A DNA stretch of 64,000 nt from Sphingomonas sp. H160509 (GCF_024124765.2 NZ_JAMXSR020000002.1:1972001-2036000); one strand, 5' to 3'. Positions 55,093 to 64,000 are shown, counted from the first letter of the stretch. The notes: generated by a model not told the origin, from the sequence alone. Program-made: numbers and translations.

Positions 55093-55588
55093 CCTGCCAA
55101 AAGCCGGGTTCGGCGCGGCGATCGCGCTCTTCCTCGCCGACCAGCTCAGCAAATGGGCGGTGACCAAGCCGCTCGCGATCGATTCGCTCGGCGAGTCGCA
55201 GACGATCACGTCGTTCTTCGACCTGCGCTTCGTGCCGAACATCGGCATCTCGCTCGGGCTGCTGCCCGCCGACGGCCACCTGACCCGCTGGGCGCTGGTG
55301 CTGCTCACCGGCGCGATCGCGATCGGCGTCGCGGTGTGGATGACGCGCGAGAAGAACCCCGCCGATCAAGTCGCCTTGGGCTTCGTGCTCGGCGGGGCGA
55401 TCGGTAATATCCTCGACCGGATCCGGCTCGGCTATGTGGTCGATTTCTGCGACCTGCATATCGGCGAATGGCGTCCGTTTTTGGTCTTCAATGTCGCCGA
55501 TGCAGCGATTACTGTCGGCGTGCTCGTCCTGCTTGTTCGGGCGCTTCTCGTGCGCGAGAAGCCCCCTGTGGAGAATTCCCATGCGTAA
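55085..55588 (+). CDS. lspA: Lipoprotein signal peptidase
   Basis: The 167-residue aspartyl peptidase has four membrane helices, FLADQLSKWAVTKPL, FFDLRFVPNIGISLGLLP, and the catalytic GNILDRIRLGYVVDF and NVADAAITVG aspartates. It cleaves prolipoprotein signal peptides. It overlaps ileS by eight bases (conserved ileS-lspA coupling) and itself overlaps the following lipoprotein gene. Confidence 0.97.
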   Translation: MRNLPKAGFGAAIALFLADQLSKWAVTKPLAIDSLGESQTITSFFDLRFVPNIGISLGLLPADGHLTRWALVLLTGAIAIGVAVWMTREKNPADQVALGFVLGGAIGNILDRIRLGYVVDFCDLHIGEWRPFLVFNVADAAITVGVLVLLVRALLVREKPPVENSHA

Positions 55589-55994
55589 GTTCGTACCCCT
55601 GGCCGCCGGCCTCACATGCGTCGCGCTGCTCAGTGGTTGCGGGGCAGGCCGAAGCCTCGACCGTGCACGCCCGGACGAGTTCGCCGTCGCGCGCCAGGCG
55701 CCACTCGTGATCCCGCCCGACTTCGCGCTGGTCCCGCCACAGCCCGGCGCCGCCCGTCCGCAGGACACCGCGGCCAACGCGCAGACGCTCGACGCGCTGT
55801 TCGGCGGGGCCGCAGCACGCAGCCCGGCCGAGTCGGGTGTCGTCGCTGATGCGGGCGCCGACAACGACGATCCCGGCATCCGCTCCAGCGCAGGCGATCC
55901 CGGCACGACGGTGGTCGACAAGGGTTCGACCACGCGCGACATCGTCGCGGCGCCGGAGGGCGACGGCCAGGACGCGAAGACCACCGCGAACTGA
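55581..55994 (+). CDS. DUF3035 lipoprotein
   Basis: The 137-residue protein has a clear lipobox (MRKFVPLAAGLTCVALLSGC), then RPDEFAVARQAPLVIPPDFA, the DUF3035 signature, and an unstructured Ala/Asp-rich tail. In alphaproteobacteria this gene commonly follows lspA. Its function is unknown; outer-membrane association is expected from the anchor. ATG 55581 overlaps lspA by eight bases. Confidence 0.88.
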   Translation: MRKFVPLAAGLTCVALLSGCGAGRSLDRARPDEFAVARQAPLVIPPDFALVPPQPGAARPQDTAANAQTLDALFGGAAARSPAESGVVADAGADNDDPGIRSSAGDPGTTVVDKGSTTRDIVAAPEGDGQDAKTTAN

Positions 55995-56019
55995 TCGAGT
56001 CCTAGCGGCTGACGAAAAT

Positions 56020-56048
56020 GGGCGGCTCCTCGCGGGGCCGCCCTTTTT
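56020..56048 (+). terminator. Rho-independent terminator after the ileS-lspA unit
   Basis: GGGCGGCTCC and its partner GGGGCCGCCC around TCGC, followed by TTTTT. A strong intrinsic terminator. Confidence 0.92.
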
Positions 56049-56079
56049 CGTATCTGACGATCTCGTTCCGCTGCCACCC

Positions 56080-56165
56080 CCCGTCATCCTGACGAAAGTC
56101 AGGATCCAAAGCCATGAGCGCGACGCGTGCGGCTCTGGATCCTGGGTCGAGCCCAGGATGACGGG
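56080..56165. repeat. Palindromic repeat, family D, asymmetric copy
   Basis: The left arm (CCCGTCATCCTGACGAAAGT then CAGGATCCA) matches 30127, but the right arm reads GGCTCTGGATCCTGGGTCGA then GCCCAGGATGACGGG, so only the outer and inner parts pair. It appears to combine two repeat variants. Confidence 0.8.
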
Positions 56166-56223
56166 TCGGGTGGGGCGATCAAAAAAGTTGAAGGCCCTGA
56201 CGCAAGCTCGGAGCGCCCTTCCT

Positions 56224-56278
56224 TGTTCTCCCGCGAAGGCGGGAGTCCAAACTGGGTCCCCGCCTTCGCGGGGAAACA
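56224..56278. repeat. Palindromic repeat, family C (55 bp)
   Basis: TGTTCTCCCGCGAAGGCGGG and CCCCGCCTTCGCGGGGAAAC around AGTCCAAACTGGGT. It lies between the ileS-lspA unit and the outer-membrane protein gene, which are convergent. Confidence 0.92.
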
Positions 56279-56331
56279 AGCTTTCATGTTGGAGGGCGCG
56301 GAAAGCTCGCCGCGCCCCTCTCCTCAGGCGT

Positions 56332-57192
56332 TCAAAACGCCGCCGTCAGCGACACCAGCACCTTGCCGCCAGCAATCGAGCCGGTGCCGTCCTGGCCACG
56401 GCTGAAGCTCGGCTGGAGATACGCCGACTCGCGCTTCGAGATGTCGGTGTCGACATACGCCACGCCCAGCGTCAGCGGGGTCGTCGGGATCACGTAGTCC
56501 GCACCGAACAGCCAGTCCCAATACTCGCCGGTCGGCGACACGCTGGTCGCGAACGGCCCGAGGCCCTTGTTGCCGTTCGAATGGCCGACATGCGCCTTCA
56601 CGGTCAGCCCGGTGTTGGGGATCCCGCTGCTGATATCGCCCCAGAGGTACAGATTGTCGTCCTTGGCGTTGACGCGGTCGTACACCCCGTTCGCAGCCGA
56701 CGTGCCGTTGACATACCAAGGCCCGAGCGCCTGCTGCTTGGGCGCATAGGCGACGCCCGCGAGCAACGCGACCGGGCCGACGGTGCCCGACAGCTTGGCA
56801 TAGGGCTCGATGAAGTCAGTGTTGTCGAAGCCGCCCGGATACATGTACCAGGTCGCGCCGACGTCGATCGCGCCGCCGCCACCGATCGGCGTCTTGTAGC
56901 CGGCGATCAGGTCGAGCTCCATGTTGGAACCGCCGAACGTGCCCCAGCCTGCGAGATTCGACCCCCAGGTGCCGATATACACGCCGCTCTTGTGCGCGAT
57001 CGTGATGCCGCCCTGGACGGCGAGATTCTCGTCCGATTGCGACACGCCGCGAAAGCGATAGTCGTTGGTGAGGCCGACCGAGCCGGAGACGGTGACCTCC
57101 TTGGGAGGCGCCGTAGCCGCATCCTGTGCGAACGCTGGCGTAGCGACGGCAGCCAAAGCAATGCCGCCGAGAAGAAGTGTGGTGAAGCGCAT
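56332..57192 (-). CDS. TIGR02001-family (TorF) outer-membrane beta-barrel protein
   Basis: From ATG 57192 the 286-residue product has a signal peptide (MRFTTLLLGGIALAAVATPA then FAQ) and a beta-barrel with the family start VSGSVGLTNDYRFRGVSQSD, then VYIGTWGSNLAGWG, MELDLIAGYKTPIGGGGAID and a C-terminal LVSLTAAF with terminal Phe for BAM recognition. Function is not established; family members are often found with ammonium or nitrogen genes. The gap 57193-57413 upstream holds its promoter region and nothing else recognised. Confidence 0.9.
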   Translation of the reverse strand: MRFTTLLLGGIALAAVATPAFAQDAATAPPKEVTVSGSVGLTNDYRFRGVSQSDENLAVQGGITIAHKSGVYIGTWGSNLAGWGTFGGSNMELDLIAGYKTPIGGGGAIDVGATWYMYPGGFDNTDFIEPYAKLSGTVGPVALLAGVAYAPKQQALGPWYVNGTSAANGVYDRVNAKDDNLYLWGDISSGIPNTGLTVKAHVGHSNGNKGLGPFATSVSPTGEYWDWLFGADYVIPTTPLTLGVAYVDTDISKRESAYLQPSFSRGQDGTGSIAGGKVLVSLTAAF

Positions 57193-57413
57193 CGTTTCCC
57201 TTTCGATACCGGAAGTCGATGTCCGCCCTGCATCCGTGGACGCCGCATCTTTCGGGGCCGAACCCCAGTGCGGTCTTTCCAACGGTGACACCGCGATGAC
57301 AGCCCATGGTGCGCCGCACAAGCGAATCTTGCGTACAATCGGGCTTTGACAGCACGCATGTTGCGCAACCGCCACAGTGCCGCCGGACAGTTGAAGCGGT
57401 TATTTTGCGTGCC

Positions 57414-58080
57414 TCAGCGCACCACGATGTTGATCGAACGCCGTTTTTCCCAGCCTTCGCGCTCCAGTTCCGGCGCAATCGCCTCGATTTCGGGATATCC
57501 GACGCAAAGATAGGCCACGAGGTGCCAGGTCTCGGGCACGTCGAGAATCGTACGGATGTGCGAGGGGTCGAGAATCGAGACCCAGCCGAGGCCGACCCCT
57601 TGAGCGCGGGCGGCCAGCCACAGCGTATGGACCGCGATAACCGCGGAATAGGCGACGGCTTCGGGCATGGTCCGGCGGCCGAGACCGTGGCCTTGATCCG
57701 GATCGGGTTCGACGAACACCGCGACATGGCACGGCGCCCGTTCGAGCCCGGCAAGCTTCAGCCGCGCGTAGCTAGCGGCCCTCGCCCCCCTCCTCCGTCG
57801 TCAACGCCGCCGCATTGCACGCCTCGAAATCCGCGCGGACCGCGGCGCGGCGGGCGGGGTCGTCGACGGTGACGAACCGCCACGGCTGGCTGAGCCCGAC
57901 CGACGGCGAGGCGTTGGCGATCTCCAGCAACCGGTCGAGCAACCCGGCCGGCAGCGGGTCGCATCGAAAATGCCGGACATCGCGGCGCCAGCGGAACAGC
58001 GTTTCCAGTTCGGCTTGAAACGCTGGCGCGAAGATCGGTGCTTCGGTAGTCGCCCCCGCGCGCGCGCCTTGGCCGGAAAT
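57414..58080 (-). CDS. bluB: 5,6-Dimethylbenzimidazole synthase BluB, frame broken; 5' end unresolved
   Basis: The nitroreductase-fold protein reads RWRRDVRHFRCDPLPAGLLD, then EIANASPSVGLSQPWRFVTV, and after removing one base from the run 57785-57790 continues SYARLKLAGLERAPCHVAVF, AVIAVHTLWLAARAQGVGLG then WVSILDP and PEIEAIAPELEREGWEKRRS to the end. BluB fragments FMN to make the lower ligand of cobalamin. No ATG or GTG is seen at the 5' end, which abuts the metC stop; the start is marked only approximately. ~210 residues. Confidence 0.82.
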
Positions 58081-58083
58081 CGC

Positions 58084-59280
58084 CTAGGTCCGCGCGGCAG
58101 AGAAGGCCGCGAGCCCGGCTTCGAGATCGGCGATCAGGTCGGCCGGGTCTTCGAGGCCGATCTGGAGGCGGACCATCGGGCCTGCGGCGTCGCGCTTCGT
58201 GACGCTGCGGTAGCGCTGCGGGTCGGCGGGGATGGCGAGGCTTTCGAAACCGCCCCAGCTATAGCCGATGCCGAATAATTGCAGCGTGTCGATCAAGGCG
58301 GCGCGCGATGTCTCGTCACCGCCGTTCAGGACAAACGAGAAGAGGCCGCTGGAGCCCTTGAAGTCGCGGACGAACAGGTCGTGGCCGGGGCAATCGGGGA
58401 GCGCAGGGTGGAGCACCTGCGCGACTTCGGGCCGCGACTGCAGCCATTTGGCGATGGTCAGCGCGCTCGACTGATGCTGCGCGAGGCGGACCGCCATCGT
58501 GCGCAGGCCGCGGCTACCAAGCCAGCAATCGTCGGGGCTGGCGACCTGGCCGAGCTGAAAACTCGTCTCGCGCAGTTTCTTGAAATGACCGGGCGCCGCG
58601 GTGACCGAGCCGAGCATGACGTCCGAATGGCCGACGACGTATTTCGTGCCAGCGAGGATCGTCAGGTCGACGCCGCGCTCGATCGCCGGGAAGAACAGCG
58701 GGGTGGCCCAGGTGTTGTCGAGCAGGGTGGTCACCCCCCTCGCCTTCGCGGCGGCGACGATCGCGGGGACGTCCTGGACCTCGAAGCTCAGCGATCCAGG
58801 GCTCTCCATGAAGATGGCGCGCGTCTTGTCGCCGATCAGGTCGGCGATGCCCGCGCCGATCATCGGGTCGTAATAGCGCGTGGTAATCCCGAACCGCTTG
58901 AGCAGCCCGCCCGCCATCCCGCGCGTCGGATCGTAGGCGCTATCGACCAGCAGCAGTTCGTCGCCGGGCGAGAGCACCGACAGCAGAGCCGCCGCGATCG
59001 CCGCGACGCCCGAGCAATAGAGGAACGTCCCCTCCGCGCCGGGCTCGAGCGAAGTCAGCGCGTCGGCGAGGCTCCACTGCGTCGGCGTTCCCTTGCGCCC
59101 GTAGAACAGCCGGTGATGCGTATCGCGCGTTGCGCTTTCGCGGAGGTGGCCGACCGAATCGTAGAGGATCGTCGAGGCGCGCCAGACCGGCGGGCTGACG
59201 ATACCTTGAGTCCATTCCGGGCGACGACCTGCGAGGACGACCTTGGTCGCGTCGCCGACCGGCTTGTTCGTGTCGCTCAT
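58084..59280 (-). CDS. metC: Cystathionine beta-lyase
   Basis: The 398-residue PLP enzyme starts MSDTNKPVGDATKVVLAGRR and has PPVWRASTILYDS, FYGRKGTPTQWSLADAL, SPGSLSFEVQDVP and LTILAGTKYVVGHSDVMLGS, whose lysine binds PLP, plus SYSWGGFESL near the C-terminus (read as IGYSWGGFESL). It converts cystathionine to homocysteine; the MetC subfamily is favoured over MetB by the GYSWGGFESL motif. Its ATG overlaps the stop of the sulfurtransferase gene (ATGA), so both are translationally coupled. Confidence 0.92.
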   Translation of the reverse strand: MSDTNKPVGDATKVVLAGRRPEWTQGIVSPPVWRASTILYDSVGHLRESATRDTHHRLFYGRKGTPTQWSLADALTSLEPGAEGTFLYCSGVAAIAAALLSVLSPGDELLLVDSAYDPTRGMAGGLLKRFGITTRYYDPMIGAGIADLIGDKTRAIFMESPGSLSFEVQDVPAIVAAAKARGVTTLLDNTWATPLFFPAIERGVDLTILAGTKYVVGHSDVMLGSVTAAPGHFKKLRETSFQLGQVASPDDCWLGSRGLRTMAVRLAQHQSSALTIAKWLQSRPEVAQVLHPALPDCPGHDLFVRDFKGSSGLFSFVLNGGDETSRAALIDTLQLFGIGYSWGGFESLAIPADPQRYRSVTKRDAAGPMVRLQIGLEDPADLIADLEAGLAAFSAART

Positions 59281-60108
59281 GCCGTGCCTGTCGCCTTTGG
59301 TGTCTCGGGATCGCCACCCCATTCGGACCAGCTGCCATCGTACAGCGCCGCGTCGCTACCGAGCAGGTGCGCGCCGAACGCGAGCACCGACGCAGTGATG
59401 CCCGAGCCGCAGGTCATCACGATCGGCTTCGCAAGGTCGATGCCAGCGTGCTCGAACTCCGCCTTCAACGCGTCGCCGGTCTTCCACGTCCCGTCCGCGT
59501 TGAACACCGCGCCCTGCGGCAGGTTCTTCGAGCCCGGAATATGGCCCGGTGCCGTGCCCGGCCGCGGGTCTTCCTCGGCACCGGTGAAGCGTGTCGCCGA
59601 GCGCGCGTCGAGCACCTGTTCCGCCCCGCTTGCGACGTTCGCCTTCATCTGGTCGAGATCGCGCACGCCCTTCAGGTCCGCCCAGGTCGTGAAGTGACGA
59701 TGCCGCGGCGTCTCTTTCCCCGTCGCGATCTCGCGCCCCCTCGGCCTGCCATTTGGCAAGCCCGCCATCGAGGATCGCGACGTTATGCGCGCCGAACAGC
59801 CGCAGCAACCACCACGCGCGCGCCGCCGTATGCCAGGGCGAGCTGTCGTACAGCACGATCCGACTGCCATCGCCGAGCCCCAGCGTCTGCATCCGGCTCG
59901 CGAACTTTTCCGCCGACGGCAGCGTGTTGGGGAGGTCACTGTCGGTATCGCGCAATTCGCTGAGGTTCATAAACACCGCGCCGGGGATATGCGCCGCCTC
60001 ATACTCCGCTGCCGCATCGCGGCCCTCGGCATAGGTCGCGTCGACGATCCGCAGATCGCTCGCGCCCAGTTCGTTCGCCAGCCATTCGGTGCTTACCAAC
60101 GCGTCCAT
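59277..60108 (-). CDS. sseA: 3-Mercaptopyruvate/thiosulfate sulfurtransferase, frame broken by an extra base
   Basis: Two rhodanese domains: MDALVSTEWLANELGASDLR, HIPGAVFMNLSELRDTDSDL and LYDSSPWHTAARAWWLLRLF, then after the run 59736-59740 REIATGKETPRHRHFTTWAD, APGHIPGSKNLPQG and VMTCGSGITASVLAFGAHLL with the catalytic Cys. About 276 residues. It transfers sulfur from mercaptopyruvate or thiosulfate. Coupling to metC suggests sulfur amino-acid metabolism. Confidence 0.92.
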
Positions 60109-60132
60109 ATGCCGCTCCTTGTGCTCGATCGG

Positions 60133-61691
60133 TCAGTAGCCAGCCGGGCCGCTCGCGTCGAGGGGAGGCGAGGAACCCCGCGGCCTGCGCACGCGTCGCC
60201 TCGCGGTCCGCCTCGGACTGTTTCGCCCAGTTGCGATACGGCATCGCCAGCCGGTTGTTGCGCCCCAGCTTGTCCTCGTGCCGCGCGAGGAAATCCCAAT
60301 ACAGCGCGTTGAACGGGCACGCATCGGGCCCGATCCGCTGCTTCACGTTGTACCGGCACGTCCCGCAATAATCGGACATCCGGTCGATATACGCGCCCGA
60401 CGAGATATACGGCTTCGACCCCAACAAGCCGCCATCGCCGAACTGGCTCATCCCCAGCGTATTAGGCAACTCGACCCACTCGTAGGCGTCGACATACACC
60501 TCAAGATACCAGAGGTGCACCTTGGCCGGGTCCGCGCCGATCAGCAGCGCGAAATTGCCCGTCACCATCAACCGCTGGATATGGTGCGCGTGCGCGGTCT
60601 CCAGCGTCTGGCCGATCGCCTCGCGCAGGCAGTGCATGTCGGTCTCGCCGGTCCAGTACCAGCCGGGCAGCTCGCGGTGGTGGTCGAGGAAGTTGCGCTC
60701 GACATAGTCCGGTCCCTCGCGCCAGTAGATCCCGCGCATATATTCGCGCCAGCCGATGATCTGACGGATATAGCCCTCGACCGCGTTGAGCGGCGCACGA
60801 CCGGCACGATATTCCGCCTCCGCGCGCCGGCACAAATCGAGCGGATCGAGCAGCCCCGAATTGATGTACGGCGACAGGATCGAGTGCCACAGATGCCGCT
60901 CGCCGGTGAGCATCGCATCCTCGTAGTCACCGAACTGCGCGAGCGCGTGCTTGAAGAAATTCGCCGCCTGCCGCTCCGCATCCTTGGCGGTCACGGCGTA
61001 TTCGAACCCGTCGAGGCTCCCCCGGATGATCCGCGAACCGCTCCGCCACCAGCGCCAGCACACCTTGCGTGATCGCGTCCGGCTTGAACACCAGCGGACG
61101 CGGCATCAGCAGGTCGTTCTTCGCGGGCTTCCGGTTCTCCTTGTCGAAGTTCCAGCGATCACCCTCGGGCTTGCCGGCGGTCATCAACAGACCGGTGCGC
61201 GTCCGCATCTGGCGATAGAACCACTCCATCGTCAGCGACTTCCGCTCCGCCGCCCAGGTCTCGAAATCGGCATGGCTGGCGAGGAAGCGGTCGTCGCTGC
61301 GGATCTCGACGGGAATGCCGAACAGCGTCTCCCAGCTTTCGAGCATCGCCATCACGCGCCACTCGCCGCCCTCGGTGACGACGATCCGTTCGGGGTCATG
61401 CCGCTCGACCGCGCGCGCGATCTCGCCGGTGAAGCTGCCCGCATTGTCGGGGTCGTCGAGCTGCGTGTATTCGACTGACCATCCAGCCTCGCGCAGCGCC
61501 TCCGCGTGGTGCCGCATCGCCGACAGGATATACGCGATCTTGCGCTTGTGGTGACGGACGTAGGTCGTCTCCTCGTCGACCTCCATCATCAGCACGATCG
61601 TTGTCGCCGGGTCGCAGTCCCGCAACGAAGCGAGGTCGATCGTGAGCTGGTCGCCGAGGATCGGTACGAGTGTGGTTTTCTTGCGCGTCAT
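60133..61691 (-). CDS. Fe-S-type bacterial cryptochrome/photolyase (PhrB-like), with two frame breaks
   Basis: From ATG 61691 (MTRKKTTLVPILGDQLTIDL) the first part is the DUF523/FeS-BCP N-domain, with EVDEETTYVRHHKRKIAYIL; one extra base at 61019-61023 precedes SLDGFEYAVTAKDAERQAAN, and another at 60162-60165 precedes the end SLDASGPAGY at 60133. The FAD domain has IIGWREYMRGIYW, TGNFALLIGADP and cysteines in DYCGTCRYNVK and DACPFNALYWDF, which with a fourth bind a 4Fe-4S cluster. Such proteins repair (6-4) photoproducts or act as light sensors. ~519 residues. Confidence 0.9.
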
Positions 61692-61711
61692 CGCATCCTA
61701 CATGGCGGCAC

Positions 61712-62171
61712 ATGACCGCTCCCCAGAACCCATTGCATCTCGGCCGGAACAGCGCCCCTCCCCGCCTCTCCAGAAGAGGCCGTGCTCGATTATGTTCCGA
61801 ACCCGCGGCCGGGCCGGACGTATCTGGTGCGGTTCGCGGCGCCCGAGTTCACGTCGCTGTGCCCCGTCACCGGCCAGCCCGACTTCGCGCACCTCGTGAT
61901 CGACTACGTCCCCGGCGAGACGATCGTCGAATCCAAGTCGCTGAAACTCTTCCTGAGCAGCTTCCGCAACCATGCCGGGTTCCACGAGGATTGCACCGTC
62001 GGCATCGGCGAGCGCCTGTTCGACGAGATGAAACCGGTGTGGCTGCGCATCGGCGGTTACTGGTATCCGCGCGGCGGAATCCCGATCGACGTGTTCTGGC
62101 AATCGAGTGCACCGCCGCAAGATCTGTGGCTGCCGGACCAGGGAGTCGCCTCCTATCGCGGTCGCGGATGA
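61712..62171 (+). CDS. queF: NADPH-dependent 7-cyano-7-deazaguanine reductase, frame broken by an extra C
   Basis: ATG 61712 begins [15 protein letters not shown]; removing one C from the run 61754-61757 gives [20 protein letters not shown]. The core holds [20 protein letters not shown] (nucleophilic Cys), [20 protein letters not shown] (substrate Glu and QueF motif) and [12 protein letters not shown]. It reduces preQ0 to preQ1 for queuosine in tRNA. The short, unimodular form is ~152 residues. It is divergent from the photolyase. Confidence 0.94.
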
Positions 62172-62317
62172 GGCACGCGTAAAACCGGTTTGATCTGGGT
62201 TGATAGTATTCCCGTGCTGCACTGCAGTATGTGATGAAACTTTATGCTACCTGAACCGTTCAAATGGATGCGCGACCGGGTTCTCCCAGAAGTGCGCGCT
62301 CAAACGAGGGACAGGGT

Positions 62318-64000
62318 ATGGTGAAACCGGCGGACGGTGGGAATATCGCGCGACTGGCGCTGATCGGTAATTTCCTGCCGAGACAGTGTGGCATCGCCAC
62401 CTTCACGACCGACGTTTTCACGGCCATGCGCGCGCGCTTCCCCGAGATCGCCGTCGACGTCTATGCGATGGACGATCATCCCGGCAAATACGACTATCCG
62501 GCCGAAGTCACCGGCACGATCCCCGAGCCCGAACTGTCGGCATACATCGACACCGCGCGGAAGATCGAGGCCAGCGGCGCACAGGCGATTTGGCTTCAGC
62601 ACGAGTACGGCATCTTCGGTGGCCCGGCAGGCGAGCACATCCTCGCACTGCTCGATCGCACCACTCTGCCGGTCATCGTCACGCTGCACACGATCCTCGA
62701 AAAGCCCAACGCCGATGAGCGTCGCGTGCTCGAAGGCCTGCTGCGTCGCGCCGCCCGCGTGATCGTGATGGCCGAGCGTGGCCGCGACATTCTCCAGCGC
62801 GTCTACGGCGCCAATTCGCGCCAGATCGTCATGATCCCGCACGGCGTGCCCGATCGCGACCTGCTCGATCCGGCCGTGCTGAAGGACAAGTTCGGCTGGG
62901 AAGGCCGCAAGGTCATGCTGACGTTCGGCCTGCTCGCTCCCAACAAGGGGATCGAAACGGTCATCAACGCGCTCCCCGCGGTAATCGCGAAGCATCCCGA
63001 CCTGTTGTACGTCGTGCTCGGCGCGACCCACCCGAACCTCGTCGCGTACGAGGGCGAGAAGTACCGCGACAAGCTGAAGGCGCTCACCGCCGAGAAGGGC
63101 GTCGCCGACAACGTCTCGTTCGTCGATGCCTTCCTCGAGCATGGCGAACTGCTCGATTATCTCCAGGCGTCGGACGTCTATGTGACTCCGTACACAAACC
63201 CCGCGCAGATCACGTCGGGCACGCTCAGCTACGCGATCGGCGTCGGCAAGCCCGTCATCTCGACGCCGTACGTGCACGCGACCGAGATCCTCGCGGATGG
63301 TCACGGTGTGCTCGTGCCCTTCGGCGATGTCGATGCGTTCGCGCGCGAGATCGATGCGCTGATGTCGAACGACCGCGATCGCAACCGTCTGGCCGAGCGT
63401 GCCTATGCGCGCGGCCGCACGATGATCTGGCCGAAGCTCGCCGAAGCGATGATGACGGAGATCCGTGCGATCGTGGCGGCGCGCCCTTTTCGCCTCGCCA
63501 AGGTGCCAGCCCCGCTAAAGCAGCTGACGCCTGATTTTGCCGCGGTCGAGCGGATGAGCGATTCGACCGGCATGCTCCAGCATTCAATCTATTCGATCCC
63601 CGATCGGCGCCACGGCTACTGCATCGACGATAACTGCCGCGCGCTGATGTTGATGAGCGCGATGCCGGGTCTCGACGACGTGACGCGCGACAAGTGGATG
63701 ACGATCTACGCGTCGTTCGTGCAATACGCTTGGAACCCGGACACGCGCCGCTTCCGCAACTTCATGAACTTCGATCGCACCTGGTGCGAGGATTCGGGCT
63801 CGGAAGATTCGAACGGCCGCACGCTCTGGTCGCTCGGCGTCACTGCGCGCGATGCGCAGGCTGCCAAGCACCGCGACTGGGCGACCGCGATGTTCGATTC
63901 GACTGCGTCCATGGCGCTCGAACTCGGCTCCTTGCGTGCCCAGGCGTTCGCGATGCTCGGCGCGGCGGCGATGCTGGAGGCCAAGCCCGGTCATCAGCTG
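62318..64000 (+). CDS. Two-domain glycosyltransferase (GT4-like plus alpha/alpha toroid), partial
   Basis: Open to the right edge: 561 codons are seen without a stop. The N-terminal ~390 residues are a GT-B glycosyltransferase: LIGNFLPRQCGIATFTTDVF, WLQHEYGIFGG, MIPHGVPDRDL, TFGLLAPNKGIETVINALPA, and PYTNPAQITSGTLSYAIGVG. From ~410 a second domain (GMLQHSIYSIPDRRHGYCID then DDNCRALMLMSA, and TWCEDSGSEDSNGRTLWSLG) resembles a six-hairpin glycosidase/phosphorylase toroid. The sugar and acceptor are unknown. The gap 62172-62317 before ATG 62318 is AT-richer and likely holds the promoter. Confidence 0.85.
   Translation, partial: MVKPADGGNIARLALIGNFLPRQCGIATFTTDVFTAMRARFPEIAVDVYAMDDHPGKYDYPAEVTGTIPEPELSAYIDTARKIEASGAQAIWLQHEYGIFGGPAGEHILALLDRTTLPVIVTLHTILEKPNADERRVLEGLLRRAARVIVMAERGRDILQRVYGANSRQIVMIPHGVPDRDLLDPAVLKDKFGWEGRKVMLTFGLLAPNKGIETVINALPAVIAKHPDLLYVVLGATHPNLVAYEGEKYRDKLKALTAEKGVADNVSFVDAFLEHGELLDYLQASDVYVTPYTNPAQITSGTLSYAIGVGKPVISTPYVHATEILADGHGVLVPFGDVDAFAREIDALMSNDRDRNRLAERAYARGRTMIWPKLAEAMMTEIRAIVAARPFRLAKVPAPLKQLTPDFAAVERMSDSTGMLQHSIYSIPDRRHGYCIDDNCRALMLMSAMPGLDDVTRDKWMTIYASFVQYAWNPDTRRFRNFMNFDRTWCEDSGSEDSNGRTLWSLGVTARDAQAAKHRDWATAMFDSTASMALELGSLRAQAFAMLGAAAMLEAKPGHQL

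Noticed and set aside
4031..56278. A dispersed CRISPR-like set of repeats
   Set aside because: The repeats are scattered singly, are long palindromes with variable centres, and no cas genes or regular spacers are present.
57193..57413. A cobalamin riboswitch near bluB
   Set aside because: The gap holds GCCACAGTGCC, slightly B12-box-like, but it lies downstream of bluB and upstream of an outer-membrane protein, and the rest of the consensus is not seen.

Overview
The window is about 64 kb of GC-rich chromosomal DNA from an alphaproteobacterium, almost certainly a sphingomonad (Sphingomonas or a close relative). The evidence is a 420-residue serine palmitoyltransferase that matches the Sphingomonas paucimobilis enzyme almost throughout, next to an acyl carrier protein and a ceramide-reductase-like SDR; a circularly permuted tmRNA of alphaproteobacterial type with the tag ANDNEALAIAA; and alphaproteobacterial gene orders (rplU-rpmA-GNAT-obgE-proB; rimP-nusA-ylxR-infB-rbfA-truB-rpsO-pnp). 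No phage, IS element, CRISPR array or plasmid function was seen.

Layout. 1-3.2 kb: a YdeP-type molybdopterin oxidoreductase and a formate/nitrite-family channel, ending beside tRNA-Ser(CGA). 3.6-9.8 kb: hspQ, rplU-rpmA, GNAT, a PF10118 hydrolase/TetR divergent pair, obgE and proB. 9.9-17 kb: the sphingolipid genes (SDR, ACP, spt), a CHASE3 hybrid histidine kinase, and lptF-lptG. 17-22 kb: gloA-gloB, two tandem small cysteine-containing exported proteins, an enoyl-CoA hydratase, two PaaI thioesterases and a PQQ-type sugar dehydrogenase. 22-34 kb: the transcription/translation operon from rimP to pnp, with a tautomerase and tdk inserted. 34-43 kb: a lone receiver, a membrane protein, ssrA, an Rrf2 regulator, mscL, lemA with two TPM-domain genes, a NUDIX hydrolase, an NDUFS4-like complex I subunit and hrpB. 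43-56 kb: PBP1A, prfB, a lipoprotein-like methyltransferase, a RadC-type JAB protein, thyA-hemerythrin-folA, ribF, ileS-lspA and a DUF3035 lipoprotein. 56-64 kb: a TIGR02001-type outer-membrane protein, bluB, metC, sseA, an Fe-S photolyase, queF and the start of a two-domain glycosyltransferase that runs off the end.

Two properties dominate. First, the window is packed with long palindromic repeats (about 30 copies in six families), several lying inside or fused to the reading frames of core genes: ylxR, truB, ribF, ileS and hrpB. Others end a few bases upstream of proB and rbfA so that the repeat itself provides the ribosome-binding site. They look like REPINs (inverted REP pairs) behaving as the Rickettsia palindromic elements do; this is the most interesting signal here. 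Second, about two dozen genes, many of them essential, are broken by single extra bases in G or C runs. The uniform direction and context suggest uncorrected homopolymer insertion errors rather than real pseudogenes, so the affected genes are annotated as single joined coding sequences with the run position stated.
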